In this document: in pieces, positions 36,101 through 44,595 of the stretch
Position numbering within the stretch: the stretch's first letter is position 1
Layout of the letters: each line of letters starts with the position of its first letter
Source: Cryomorphaceae bacterium
GTDB taxonomy: Bacteria > Bacteroidota > Bacteroidia > Flavobacteriales > Schleiferiaceae
Direction: 5' to 3'
Assembly (NCBI GenBank): GCA_024639785.1
Contig: JAHEGI010000001.1
Coordinates: forward strand, 44,623 to 108,622
DNA length: 64,000 nucleotides
Program-made: the position numbers and the translations under genes
Notes under the pieces: model-generated
What the model was told of the DNA's origin: nothing
What the model saw: the letters and a program-made list of their open reading frames with translations, nothing else
Database searches by the model: none

Positions 36101-36181
36101 CCTGAAATTGGTGGCGGAATTGACAATATGATCTACCCTCGCCCGCGCGTCGTCAACCTACAATTGAATGTTTCCCTCTAA
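33170..36181 (+). CDS. SusC/RagA-family TonB-dependent outer-membrane transporter
   Basis: Imports oligosaccharides across the outer membrane with its SusD partner. 1003 residues: signal peptide (ending NAYAQG), a carboxypeptidase-regulatory-like domain (about 25-105; [22 protein letters not shown]), a TonB box-like stretch ([11 protein letters not shown]), plug domain with [20 protein letters not shown] and [28 protein letters not shown], and a 22-strand barrel. A calcium-binding-like [21 protein letters not shown] loop lies near residue 825. The SusD gene overlaps or abuts its stop; downstream starch-type genes predict alpha-glucan substrates. Confidence 0.95.
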   Translation: [1003 protein letters not shown]

Positions 36182-36194
36182 TCCCATTCCTGCC

Positions 36195-37757
36195 ATGAAA
36201 TCTATCAAACTCTTTTCTCTACTGGCTGGTGCAGCGCTCATTGCAGCGTCTTGCGCGAAGGATTTGAATCTCAGCCCGAAATACGGTCTAAATGCCGACG
36301 CGGTATACTCTGACCCCAACAACTATATCAATGTGTTGGCCAAATTGTATGCTGGCCTTTCTGTAAGTGGCAACCAAGGGCCTGCTGGCATGCCGGACAT
36401 TGGGGGCATTGACGAGGGCTTCTCACAGTATGTACGTGTGTATTGGAATTTGCAGGAGCTTCCTACGGATGAGGCCATTTGTGGTTGGAATGACCCAGGG
36501 GTACCTGAGCTCAATACGATGACATGGAATGATAATTCCTCCTTTGTGAGTGCGATGTACTACCGGATTTACTACCAGATTGCCTTAGCCAATGAATTCA
36601 TTCGTTATACCATGGATGAGTGGTTGGTGACAAAAGACTTCACACCAGAGCAATTGGAGATGATCAAAGCCATGGGCGCTGAAGCCCGCTATCTCCGAGC
36701 CCTCAGCTATTATCACGCTTTGGACCTCTTTGGTAACGTTCCCTTTGTAGATGAAAGTGATCGTCCAGGTGTGTATTATCCGGAGCAAATTTCACGCGCG
36801 GATCTATTCACTTATATCGAATCGGAACTCGCAGCCATCGAACCTCTTTTAGTTGCCGCGCGCACAGGGGCTTATGGCCGTGCCGATGTTGGCGCTTTGC
36901 ATGCGCTGCGTGCCAAATTGTATTTGAATGCAGAAGTGTACACCGGTACGGAGCGCTACGCCGATGCATTGGCTGATTGCGCGGCAATCATTGATGCAGG
37001 ATACAGCTTAGAGCCAAATTATGCGCACAATTTCTTCGCGGACAACAATAGTTCAAGTGAAATCATTTTCGCCGCCACGTTTGATGGACAACATACCCGC
37101 ACCTGGGGAGGCACCACCTTCTTAGTGCATTCTCACATGGGAGGTAGTATGGACCCTGCATATTTTGGAACCACTTCTGGATGGCAAGGCAATCGTGCGA
37201 CCAAATCATGGTATGACAAATTTCCAGACACATTGGATACACGCCGCTTAGTATGGCTGGATGGGATGGAAGATACCATTACAAATGTTGGCACATTCAC
37301 AGAGGGAATTGGCATTACCAAGTGGCGAAATGTAAATCGCGATGGTTCTGCGGGGTCTGATCCTGTGACGTTTGTAGATATTGACTTTCCCCTATTTCGA
37401 CTAGCTGATGCGTACTTGATGTACGCTGAATGTGCAGCTCGCACGGGCACCAACTTGTCGCAAGGCGTGGGCTACTTCAACCTTGTGCGTGAACGCGCCT
37501 ATGGCAACAGCGACCAAAATGTGACTAGCTTGGATTTGCCAACCATTCTCGATGAGCGTGCGCGGGAACTATACAGCGAGGGACATCGCCGTACGGATCT
37601 AGTTCGCTTTGGCCAGTTCTCAGGGGGCAGCTACCTCTGGGCATTCAAAGGGGGCGAACAATTTGGTACAGCCACTCCGGTACACTACAACCTCTATCCA
37701 ATTCCATCTTCGGACATTATTTCTAACCAAAACCTGGTCCAAAACCCAGGCTATTAA
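36195..37757 (+). CDS. SusD/RagB-family surface glycan-binding lipoprotein
   Basis: The lid and binding partner of the SusC transporter. 520 residues with a lipoprotein signal (LLAGAALIAASCAKD), the SusD-like N-terminal TPR region (LNADAVYSDPNNYINVLAKLYAG) and the RagB C-terminal motifs (FPLFRLADAYLMYAECAART, NLVRERAYG, LDERARELYSEGHRRTDLVRFGQF, LYPIPSSDI). ATG 36195 is used because the lipoprotein signal begins there; the frame is open to 36168, which would overlap susC. Confidence 0.95.
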   Translation: MKSIKLFSLLAGAALIAASCAKDLNLSPKYGLNADAVYSDPNNYINVLAKLYAGLSVSGNQGPAGMPDIGGIDEGFSQYVRVYWNLQELPTDEAICGWNDPGVPELNTMTWNDNSSFVSAMYYRIYYQIALANEFIRYTMDEWLVTKDFTPEQLEMIKAMGAEARYLRALSYYHALDLFGNVPFVDESDRPGVYYPEQISRADLFTYIESELAAIEPLLVAARTGAYGRADVGALHALRAKLYLNAEVYTGTERYADALADCAAIIDAGYSLEPNYAHNFFADNNSSSEIIFAATFDGQHTRTWGGTTFLVHSHMGGSMDPAYFGTTSGWQGNRATKSWYDKFPDTLDTRRLVWLDGMEDTITNVGTFTEGIGITKWRNVNRDGSAGSDPVTFVDIDFPLFRLADAYLMYAECAARTGTNLSQGVGYFNLVRERAYGNSDQNVTSLDLPTILDERARELYSEGHRRTDLVRFGQFSGGSYLWAFKGGEQFGTATPVHYNLYPIPSSDIISNQNLVQNPGY

Positions 37758-37789
37758 TCTCTTCATTAATCTTTAAATACAAACCGAGT

Positions 37790-38566
37790 ATGAAAAAAAT
37801 GCTTACTCTTGGATTGGCGGCTTTGACGTCAATCATGGCCTATGGCCAAGTAGATGTTACATTCCAAGTAGATGTAACGGACTATGTTGGTGCTGGTAAT
37901 TCAGTTGCCGCAAATGGTCTCCGTGTTGGTGGCAACTTCGCCACGGCTGGAGCTACCAACGGCTCTTTGGCCATGGCTGATTGGTCGCCTACCGACACAG
38001 GTTCTGCTATGACAGATTTAGGTAACGGCGTATGGTCTATCACCGTGACTTTCCCTTCTACTGCAATTGGCGGTACCACATTGTACAAATTTGTCAATGG
38101 TGACTGGGGCATGAACGAAGGAACTGACCCTGCGTGTACGATCTCTTCGGACGGTTGTGGTGTGGATGATGGTTCAGGTAACATCAACCGCGAAATCGTA
38201 GTTCCTTCTGCAAACGGTACGGTCTTGCGTTACTGCTGGGACGCGTGCTACCAGTGTGACGGAAGTGGCGCTTCAATTGGCCTAGATGAGACGGCAGTTT
38301 CTGGCCTGTCTGTCTATCCTAACCCTGCAAACGGTCCTGTAGCTATCGCATTTACAGCAAAGGCTACTTCGAACGCAACGATCAACGTATTCAACGTTTT
38401 GGGTCAGCGCGTGAACAGCTTTGACGCTGCGGTATTTGCGGGTAAAAACGAGATCCGTTGGAACTTGGATGCTGCAAATGGCAGCTTGGTCGCTAATGGC
38501 AACTACCTTGTTGAAGTTGTTGTGGATGGCGAGAAGTCTATCCAGCGTGTAGCGGTTAGCCGTTAA
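37790..38566 (+). CDS. Secreted protein with carbohydrate-binding-like domain and T9SS type A sorting domain
   Basis: A 258-residue exported protein. After the signal (MKKMLTLGLAALTSIMAYGQ) comes a beta-sandwich of starch-binding or pullulanase-accessory type (VTFQVDVTDYV, RVGGNF, ADWSPTDTGSAMTDLGNGVWSITVTF, TLYKFVNGDWGMNEG) and a cysteine-bearing segment. The final 75 residues are a type A T9SS sorting domain (LSVYPNPANG, NVFNVLGQRV, GNYLVEVVVDGEKSIQRVAVSR). Placed 32 bases after susD, it is probably the surface glycan-binding component replacing SusE/F. The carbohydrate-binding assignment rests on motif resemblance and context. Confidence 0.82.
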   Translation: MKKMLTLGLAALTSIMAYGQVDVTFQVDVTDYVGAGNSVAANGLRVGGNFATAGATNGSLAMADWSPTDTGSAMTDLGNGVWSITVTFPSTAIGGTTLYKFVNGDWGMNEGTDPACTISSDGCGVDDGSGNINREIVVPSANGTVLRYCWDACYQCDGSGASIGLDETAVSGLSVYPNPANGPVAIAFTAKATSNATINVFNVLGQRVNSFDAAVFAGKNEIRWNLDAANGSLVANGNYLVEVVVDGEKSIQRVAVSR

Positions 38567-38588
38567 TCCTTTCTCCAAAAGGAAAATG

Positions 38589-38614
38589 AGAAGGCCGGCC
38601 ATCGCCGGCCTTCT
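38589..38614 (+). terminator. Strong hairpin between the SusCD operon and the GH13 gene
   Basis: AGAAGGCCGGC (38589-38599) pairs perfectly with GCCGGCCTTCT (38604-38614), four-base loop, then TACATTTACAG. The poor T-tract suggests partial termination. The hairpin overlaps the longest open frame of the GH13 gene and so argues for the later start. Confidence 0.6.
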
Positions 38615-38622
38615 TACATTTA
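38615..38622 (+). promoter_or_regulatory. Candidate -7 element of the GH13 gene
   Basis: TACATTTA (7 of 8 to TAnnTTTG), five bases before ATG 38628, immediately after the hairpin. Confidence 0.4.
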
Positions 38623-38627
38623 CAGCT

Positions 38628-40547
38628 ATGATGACACAGAGATTGCGCATGTGGGCCATGGCGCTGGCCATAATGACCGTTACGTTTTCCGCTTTTGGCA
38701 CGAAGGAATTGCCAGTTCGAATGGATCCGCCCAATTGGTGGGTGGGCATGCCTGGGAATTCGGTTGAGCTTTTGGTAGAAACCCTCCGCCAAGAGGCCAT
38801 TGCCTCGGTCACCCTGACCCAGGGCCAAGGGGTTCGGATGCTAAAAGATGAAGCGGCCCAAAATTCGGCCTACCACTACGTCACCTTGGTCATTGAACCT
38901 AGTGCCCCGGCCCAAACCCTGGTCTTCACCGTGAAAACTGAAAAGGGGCGCAAATACAGCCATTATTACCATTTAGAGGCGCGCGACGCCTCCCGACGCA
39001 GCCACATGGGCTTGGATTCGCGGGACTTCATCTACCTGGTCACACCCGACCGATTTGCCAACGGCAACCTGGCGAACGATCAAGTGCGTGAACTGGAGGA
39101 GCAGACCCTCGATCGCAGCGAAGGCTACCAGCGCCACGGAGGTGACCTCGAAGGCTTGACGGCCCACCTGGATTACATCGCTTCTTTGGGGGCGACGGCC
39201 GTTTGGACCATGCCTGTTTTGGTCAACGACATGCCGCGTGCTTCCTACCACGGCTATGCCATCACGGACCACTACCGCGTAGATCCGCGCTTTGGGGGAC
39301 ACCGTGCGTACAAAGCCTACGCGGAGGCCCTCCATGCCAAAGACATGAAGCTGGTCATGGACATGGTCCCCAACCACATCGGGACGGCGCATCGTTTTTA
39401 CCAAAATCCCCCCGATTCCAATTGGATCAATGCTTGGCCCGGCCGTCCAGAAACGGATAAAAACGGCGAAGTAGGTCAGCCCACGATCACCAACCATCGC
39501 TATGCCACGCTTTACGACCCTTATGCGGCACCAAGCGACCAACAACAGTTCACGGACGGATGGTTTGTATCGTCCATGGTGGATGTGAACCAGCGGGACC
39601 GCCATTGTGCGCAGTACCTGCTACAAAATGCCCTTTGGTGGATTGAATCCATCGGCGTGGACGCGTTCCGTGTGGACACGTGGATCTATCCCGACCAAAA
39701 CTTCTTGGACCATTGGTCCACTGCTATCCATGCCGTCTATCCGGACTTCTTCATTTTTTCGGAGAGCTGGGTGCACAACGAGCATTCGCAGCAATACTTC
39801 CTGGACCGCCACTCCACGCTGGACGGGGCTGCGGATTTTATGATGTACCAGGCCTGGAAGGAGGCCTTGGAAAAGCCCACCACCTGGAACGGGGGTCTGA
39901 ATCACTTCTACCTCAATCTGGCAGCCGACTATCTCTACCGCGAGCCGGAGAACTTCATCGTGTTCCTGGACAACCACGACGAGGGCCGCTTTTTCGCTAA
40001 GGTGAAGGAGGACAAGGACCTCTACAAAATGGGCTTAGCCATGCTCTACACCATGCGCGGCATTCCTTGCCTGTATTACGGCACTGAAGTGCTCATGAAG
40101 GCCGAAAACGACCACGGCGCCATGCGCCAAGATCACTACGGCGGCTGGCCGGGCGATACCAAAAATGCGTTTACGGGCGAGGGTCTGACTACGGATGAAG
40201 CGGAGGCCCTGGCCTTTGTGCGTGCGTTGGCCGACCTGCGCAAAGCCCACCCCGTCATTGGAACGGGATCCTTGCGTCAGTGGGCCCCCTACAACGACGT
40301 TTACGCATACTCTTGGAGCAACGACGAGGAAGTCCTTTTGGTGATGGTGAACCGAAACGCTGATCCGCAGTACTTTGGCCTCGACCGTATGTTGGATGGG
40401 CTGAACACCTTTAACGGGACGCAAGTCCTTTTCGAAACCAAGCCACTCGAGGGCTTCCCCCATACACGTGGTCTACAAGACATTGATGAATTAGGAGCGT
40501 ACCGCATCGCATCCAACGGACTGACCATCCTTAGGTTTCTGAAGTAA
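38628..40547 (+). CDS. GH13 alpha-amylase-family enzyme, cyclomaltodextrinase/neopullulanase-like
   Basis: Hydrolyses alpha-1,4-glucans. 639 residues: signal peptide (MALAIMTVTFSAFG), an N-terminal cyclomaltodextrinase-type beta domain (PPNWWVGMPGNSVELLVET), then the GH13 barrel: YHGYAITDHYRVDPRFG, MDMVPNH, nucleophile Asp near residue 350 in GVDAFRVDTW, acid/base Glu near 379 in FSESWVHNE, stabilising Asp near 451 in FLDNHDEGRFF, and a C-terminal beta domain (VLLVMVNRNADPQYFGL). It follows the SusCD locus and corresponds to the periplasmic SusA/neopullulanase role of degrading imported oligosaccharides. Confidence 0.93.
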   Translation: MMTQRLRMWAMALAIMTVTFSAFGTKELPVRMDPPNWWVGMPGNSVELLVETLRQEAIASVTLTQGQGVRMLKDEAAQNSAYHYVTLVIEPSAPAQTLVFTVKTEKGRKYSHYYHLEARDASRRSHMGLDSRDFIYLVTPDRFANGNLANDQVRELEEQTLDRSEGYQRHGGDLEGLTAHLDYIASLGATAVWTMPVLVNDMPRASYHGYAITDHYRVDPRFGGHRAYKAYAEALHAKDMKLVMDMVPNHIGTAHRFYQNPPDSNWINAWPGRPETDKNGEVGQPTITNHRYATLYDPYAAPSDQQQFTDGWFVSSMVDVNQRDRHCAQYLLQNALWWIESIGVDAFRVDTWIYPDQNFLDHWSTAIHAVYPDFFIFSESWVHNEHSQQYFLDRHSTLDGAADFMMYQAWKEALEKPTTWNGGLNHFYLNLAADYLYREPENFIVFLDNHDEGRFFAKVKEDKDLYKMGLAMLYTMRGIPCLYYGTEVLMKAENDHGAMRQDHYGGWPGDTKNAFTGEGLTTDEAEALAFVRALADLRKAHPVIGTGSLRQWAPYNDVYAYSWSNDEEVLLVMVNRNADPQYFGLDRMLDGLNTFNGTQVLFETKPLEGFPHTRGLQDIDELGAYRIASNGLTILRFLK

Positions 40548-40578
40548 GAGGTGAACTAATTAAGCCCTCGGTGGGTTG

Positions 40579-40586
40579 TATCTTTG
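40579..40586 (+). promoter_or_regulatory. -7 element of the suf operon
   Basis: TATCTTTG, exact TAnnTTTG, 24 bases before ATG 40611. No IscR-like or Fur-like site was recognised. Confidence 0.55.
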
Positions 40587-40610
40587 CCGCTCAATTTAGA
40601 ATGAGTCCAA

Positions 40611-40940
40611 ATGATCAACGTATCTGCCGAAGCCGCTAAGAAAGTTGCTTCCCTCATGAGTGAGGAAGGCAAGGATGTGGCTAATGCCTTCATCCGCGTG
40701 GGCGTCAAGTCCGGAGGTTGCTCCGGCTTGAGCTATGACATGGGCTTTGTAAACGCTCCCGAGGAAGGCGACCAGCTTTTTGAAGACCAGGGCGTCAAAA
40801 TCCTCGTGGAAAAGAAGAGCCTGCTCTATTTGCTCGGAACCACCCTCGAGTACAGTGGAGGCCTGAACGGCAAGGGCTTTGAGTTTAATAATCCTAATGC
40901 TTCCCGCACCTGCGGCTGTGGCGAAAGCTTCTCTCTGTGA
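40611..40940 (+). CDS. A-type iron-sulfur carrier (SufA/IscA family)
   Basis: A 109-residue carrier that accepts Fe-S clusters from SufBCD. The three cluster-ligand cysteines are present: Cys37 in [12 protein letters not shown], Cys101 and Cys103 in [10 protein letters not shown]. Its stop overlaps the GTG start of sufB (GTGA), so it is translationally coupled to the scaffold genes. Confidence 0.95.
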   Translation: MINVSAEAAKKVASLMSEEGKDVANAFIRVGVKSGGCSGLSYDMGFVNAPEEGDQLFEDQGVKILVEKKSLLYLLGTTLEYSGGLNGKGFEFNNPNASRTCGCGESFSL

Positions 40941-42376
40941 GCGATCAAGACCAAATTCTCAACGAAGTCACGAGCTCTGAATATAAGTATGGCTTTTATA
41001 CAGAGGTAGAATCGGACAAAGTTCCTCCGGGCTTAAACGAGGAGGTAATCCGCGTGATTAGTGCGAAGAAAAACGAGCCGGAATGGATGACGGAATGGCG
41101 TCTCGATGCCTACCGTACCTGGTTAACCATGGAGGAACCCGAATGGGCCAACGTGCATTATAAAAAACCGGACTTTCAGGCTATCAGCTATTATTCGGCC
41201 CCAGTCAAGAAGCAAATTAACAGCTTAGATGAGCTGGATCCAGAGCTGCTAAAGACCTTCGAAAAATTGGGCATCAGCCTCGATGAGCAGAAGCGCCTTT
41301 CGGGCGTGGCCATGGATGTGGTGGTAGACTCTGTTTCGGTGGCCACGACATTTAAAAAGACCTTAGCTGAAAAGGGCATCATTTTTTGCTCCATGAGCGA
41401 GGCCATCCAGAACCATCCGGAGCTGGTGAAAAAATACTTGGGTACCGTGGTTCCCAAGACGGACAACTTTTACGCGGCCCTAAACAGTGCAGTCTTCACG
41501 GACGGATCCTTCTGTTACATTCCCAAAGGCGTGCGCTGCCCCATGGAGCTGAGTACCTACTTCCGGATCAATGAATCGGGCACAGGTCAATTTGAACGCA
41601 CCTTGGTGGTGGCAGACGAAAGCAGCTACGTGAGCTACTTGGAAGGTTGTACGGCTCCCCAGCGCGATGAAAATCAGTTGCACGCTGCGGTCGTAGAACT
41701 CGTGGCTATGGATGATGCGGAAATCAAGTATTCCACAGTCCAAAACTGGTTCCCAGGAGACGCTGAGGGCAAAGGGGGTGTCTTCAATTTTGTGACCAAG
41801 CGGGGCATCTGCGAGCGCAACGCTAAAATCAGTTGGACCCAAGTGGAAACAGGTTCGGCGGTGACCTGGAAATACCCTAGCTGCATCCTAAAAGGGGACA
41901 ATAGTGTGGGCGAATTCTATTCGGTCGCCGTGACCAATCACTTCCAACAGGCAGACACCGGCACCAAGATGATCCACTTGGGCAAAAACACGAAGTCTAC
42001 GATTGTCAGCAAGGGCATTAGTGCGGGGCAGAGCCACAATAGCTATCGAGGATTGGTGCGCATGGGTCCTCGTGCAGTGAATGCACGAAACTTCAGCCAG
42101 TGCGACTCGCTGCTCATGGGCGATCGCTGCGGCGCGCACACTTTCCCGTATATCGAGGTCAAGCATCCGACTGCGCGCATGGAGCATGAAGCGACCACAA
42201 GCAAGATTGGAGAAGATCAAATATTTTACTGCCAACAACGCGGTTTGGGCATGGAAGAAGCCATTGCTCTGATCGTGAACGGCTATTGCAAAGACGTCCT
42301 CAACCAACTTCCTATGGAATTTGCGGTAGAGGCACAAAAATTATTGGCCATTAGCCTAGAAGGCTCGGTCGGTTAA
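40937..42376 (+). CDS. sufB: Fe-S cluster assembly scaffold SufB
   Basis: Scaffold subunit of the SufBC2D complex on which clusters are built. The 479-residue product has the SufB core ([66 protein letters not shown]) including the conserved cysteine in QCDSLL. The start is GTG, sharing GTGA with the sufA-like stop. Length is normal. Confidence 0.96.
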   Translation: MSDQDQILNEVTSSEYKYGFYTEVESDKVPPGLNEEVIRVISAKKNEPEWMTEWRLDAYRTWLTMEEPEWANVHYKKPDFQAISYYSAPVKKQINSLDELDPELLKTFEKLGISLDEQKRLSGVAMDVVVDSVSVATTFKKTLAEKGIIFCSMSEAIQNHPELVKKYLGTVVPKTDNFYAALNSAVFTDGSFCYIPKGVRCPMELSTYFRINESGTGQFERTLVVADESSYVSYLEGCTAPQRDENQLHAAVVELVAMDDAEIKYSTVQNWFPGDAEGKGGVFNFVTKRGICERNAKISWTQVETGSAVTWKYPSCILKGDNSVGEFYSVAVTNHFQQADTGTKMIHLGKNTKSTIVSKGISAGQSHNSYRGLVRMGPRAVNARNFSQCDSLLMGDRCGAHTFPYIEVKHPTARMEHEATTSKIGEDQIFYCQQRGLGMEEAIALIVNGYCKDVLNQLPMEFAVEAQKLLAISLEGSVG

Positions 42377-42388
42377 GCCCAAAAAGTC

Positions 42389-43138
42389 ATGATTGAAATT
42401 GTCAATTTACACGCTAGCGTAGACGGCCAACCTATTTTGAAGGGAATCAACCTTCGCATAGGAGCCGGTGAAGTGCACGCCATCATGGGCCCAAATGGCT
42501 CGGGAAAATCCACTTTGTCGAATGTCATTGCCGGCCGTGAAGACTACGAAATCACCGAAGGAGACATCCTCTTTCAAGGAGAGAGTATTTTAGAACTCGC
42601 CCCCGAAGAGCGCGCTCACTTGGGTTTGTTTTTGAGCTTCCAGTACCCTGTAGAGATTCCTGGTGTTACCGTTTCTAACTTCATCAAGACCGCCTTGAAT
42701 GAGAGTAAAAAAGCCCGTGGCGAAGAGCCACTGGACGCATCCTCCATGCTGAAGAAAATGCGTGAAAAGATGGACTTACTCGAGATGGATAAGGGGTTTT
42801 TGAGTCGCTCGCTGAACGAGGGATTTTCGGGTGGAGAAAAGAAGCGCAATGAGATTTTTCAAATGGCGATGCTTGAGCCCAAGTTGGCCATTTTGGACGA
42901 AACGGATTCGGGCCTCGACATTGATGCCTTGCGTATTGTTGCCAACGGCGTGAATGCTTTGCGTTCGTCTGAAAATGCCTTCATGGTGATTACGCATTAT
43001 CAGCGCTTGCTCGATTACATCATTCCAGACCATGTACACGTCCTTTTCCAAGGGAAAATTGTCAAGTCGGGCGATAAGAACTTGGCTTTAGAATTGGAGG
43101 AGCGCGGATACGATTGGATCAAAAAGGAACAGGCATGA
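42389..43138 (+). CDS. sufC: Fe-S assembly ATPase SufC
   Basis: ABC-type ATPase that drives conformational change in SufBC2D. 249 residues with Walker [10 protein letters not shown], signature [11 protein letters not shown] and Walker [15 protein letters not shown], all in SufC-specific form. It begins twelve bases after sufB and its stop overlaps the sufD start (ATGA). Confidence 0.96.
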   Translation: MIEIVNLHASVDGQPILKGINLRIGAGEVHAIMGPNGSGKSTLSNVIAGREDYEITEGDILFQGESILELAPEERAHLGLFLSFQYPVEIPGVTVSNFIKTALNESKKARGEEPLDASSMLKKMREKMDLLEMDKGFLSRSLNEGFSGGEKKRNEIFQMAMLEPKLAILDETDSGLDIDALRIVANGVNALRSSENAFMVITHYQRLLDYIIPDHVHVLFQGKIVKSGDKNLALELEERGYDWIKKEQA

Positions 43139-44448
43139 AGGATCGCCTAGCTGCCTCGTATTGGCTGCACGAATCGCAGTACGCGGCGATGTCCAGTTCT
43201 GCGGTGACAGAGCGCCGTCGCGCTGCGATGGAGCGCTTTGAATCGGAGGGCTTCCCAACCGTCCGCCATGAAGACTGGAAGTACACCTCGTTAAAAAAAA
43301 TCCTCAAAGCGGAATACGCCCTGAGCTCTCCCTTTAGCGAAGCCGATGAATCAGAGACCTTGGAGTTCAAGGACATCAAGCGATTTTTAGTCAACGACAT
43401 TGATTGCTACCGCGTGGTCTTCATCAATGGACGCTATTCGTCATGGCTTTCTGAAACAACCCATCAGGGATTTGACGTATGCACCCTCGGAAGCGCGTGG
43501 AAGAAATACGCGGATCAAGTTGAACCACATTTTGGTCGATTGACCGAAGGATTGGGCGCCACCGTCCAATTGAATACGGCGTTGGCATGGGACGGCCTCT
43601 ATGTGAACGTTCCTGCGGGAGTGACCTTGGATAAACCCATTCAGGCCTTGTACTTCACTACGGGAGAACAGCCCGTATTCACCCAAACGCGAAGCCTTAT
43701 TGTCTTGGGAGACGGAGCCAAGGCAGAAATTATCGAGCGTCATCAATCATTGACTGAAGCCGAAACGTGGACCAATGCGGTAGACGAGGTTTTCATGGGG
43801 GCCAATGCCCACATGCATTGGGTGAAACTTCAGCATGATAGCCCTTCCGCTGCCCTAACCCAACATAGTGTCATTGAGCAAAAGCGCGATAGCCATGCGA
43901 CGGTGCATACGATAAGCACGGACGGGAAGTTCCTCCGAAACAACTTGGACTTTAAACTCGTGGAGCCTGGCGCGGAAGCCCGAATGTTTGGTCTATCCTT
44001 GGCGGATGGACAGCAATTAGTCGATCATCACACCCGGGTGGATCATTTGGCCCCTCATTGTGTGAGCCGGGAGAATTACAAAGGGATTTTTGATGGTCAA
44101 TCCAATGGGGTTTTCAATGGCCAAATCCATGTGCACCTCGATGCACAGAAAACCTTGGCGTTCCAAGAAAACGACAACCTCATTTTGAGTGAAAAGGCGA
44201 GCATTGATACCAAGCCGCAGTTAGAAATTTTTGCCGACGATGTCAAGTGTTCCCATGGCTGTACGGTGGGTCAATTGGATGAAGATGCCTTGTTCTATTT
44301 GCGCGCTCGTGGAATTCAGCGCAAAGAGGCCCAAGCTCTCTTGATGTTGGCCTTTGCCCATGACGCCGTGGCAGACATTCAGCATCCCAGTTTGCAGGCG
44401 AAGTTGCATCGACTCATCGGCAAGAAGTTGGGAGTCGATATGGGCTAA
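43135..44448 (+). CDS. sufD: Fe-S assembly protein SufD
   Basis: Partner of SufB in the SufBC2D complex. 437 residues with the N-terminal helical segment and [15 protein letters not shown] [18 protein letters not shown], and the beta-helix core ending in [25 protein letters not shown], diagnostic of SufD. ATG 43135 shares ATGA with the sufC stop; the longer frame to 43114 is rejected. No sufS or sufE follows. Confidence 0.95.
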   Translation: MKDRLAASYWLHESQYAAMSSSAVTERRRAAMERFESEGFPTVRHEDWKYTSLKKILKAEYALSSPFSEADESETLEFKDIKRFLVNDIDCYRVVFINGRYSSWLSETTHQGFDVCTLGSAWKKYADQVEPHFGRLTEGLGATVQLNTALAWDGLYVNVPAGVTLDKPIQALYFTTGEQPVFTQTRSLIVLGDGAKAEIIERHQSLTEAETWTNAVDEVFMGANAHMHWVKLQHDSPSAALTQHSVIEQKRDSHATVHTISTDGKFLRNNLDFKLVEPGAEARMFGLSLADGQQLVDHHTRVDHLAPHCVSRENYKGIFDGQSNGVFNGQIHVHLDAQKTLAFQENDNLILSEKASIDTKPQLEIFADDVKCSHGCTVGQLDEDALFYLRARGIQRKEAQALLMLAFAHDAVADIQHPSLQAKLHRLIGKKLGVDMG

Positions 44449-44449
44449 G

Positions 44450-44478
44450 GACCCTAGGGGGTCTAAAACGCCTTTTCC
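44450..44478 (+). terminator. Weak hairpin after sufD
   Basis: GACCC (44450-44454) pairs with GGGTC (44459-44463), then a pyrimidine-rich stretch containing CCTTTTCC. The remaining gap to 44595 holds a candidate -7 element TATCTTCG (44566-44573) for the next gene and nothing else recognised. Confidence 0.3.
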
Positions 44479-44595
44479 CTTTAGTTCAGCGCAAAACCAC
44501 TCAGTGCTCGCTCATGGAGCGTGACTTTTAGCCCGGAATATGCATGATAGCCAAGGTGGATTGGGTATCTTCGTTCCTCTATAAAACGGCTACGT

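Noticed and set aside
38697..38714. TGGCACG...TTGCC resembling a sigma-54 promoter
   Set aside because: Spacing between the GG and GC elements is two bases too long, and it lies inside the GH13 signal-peptide coding region.
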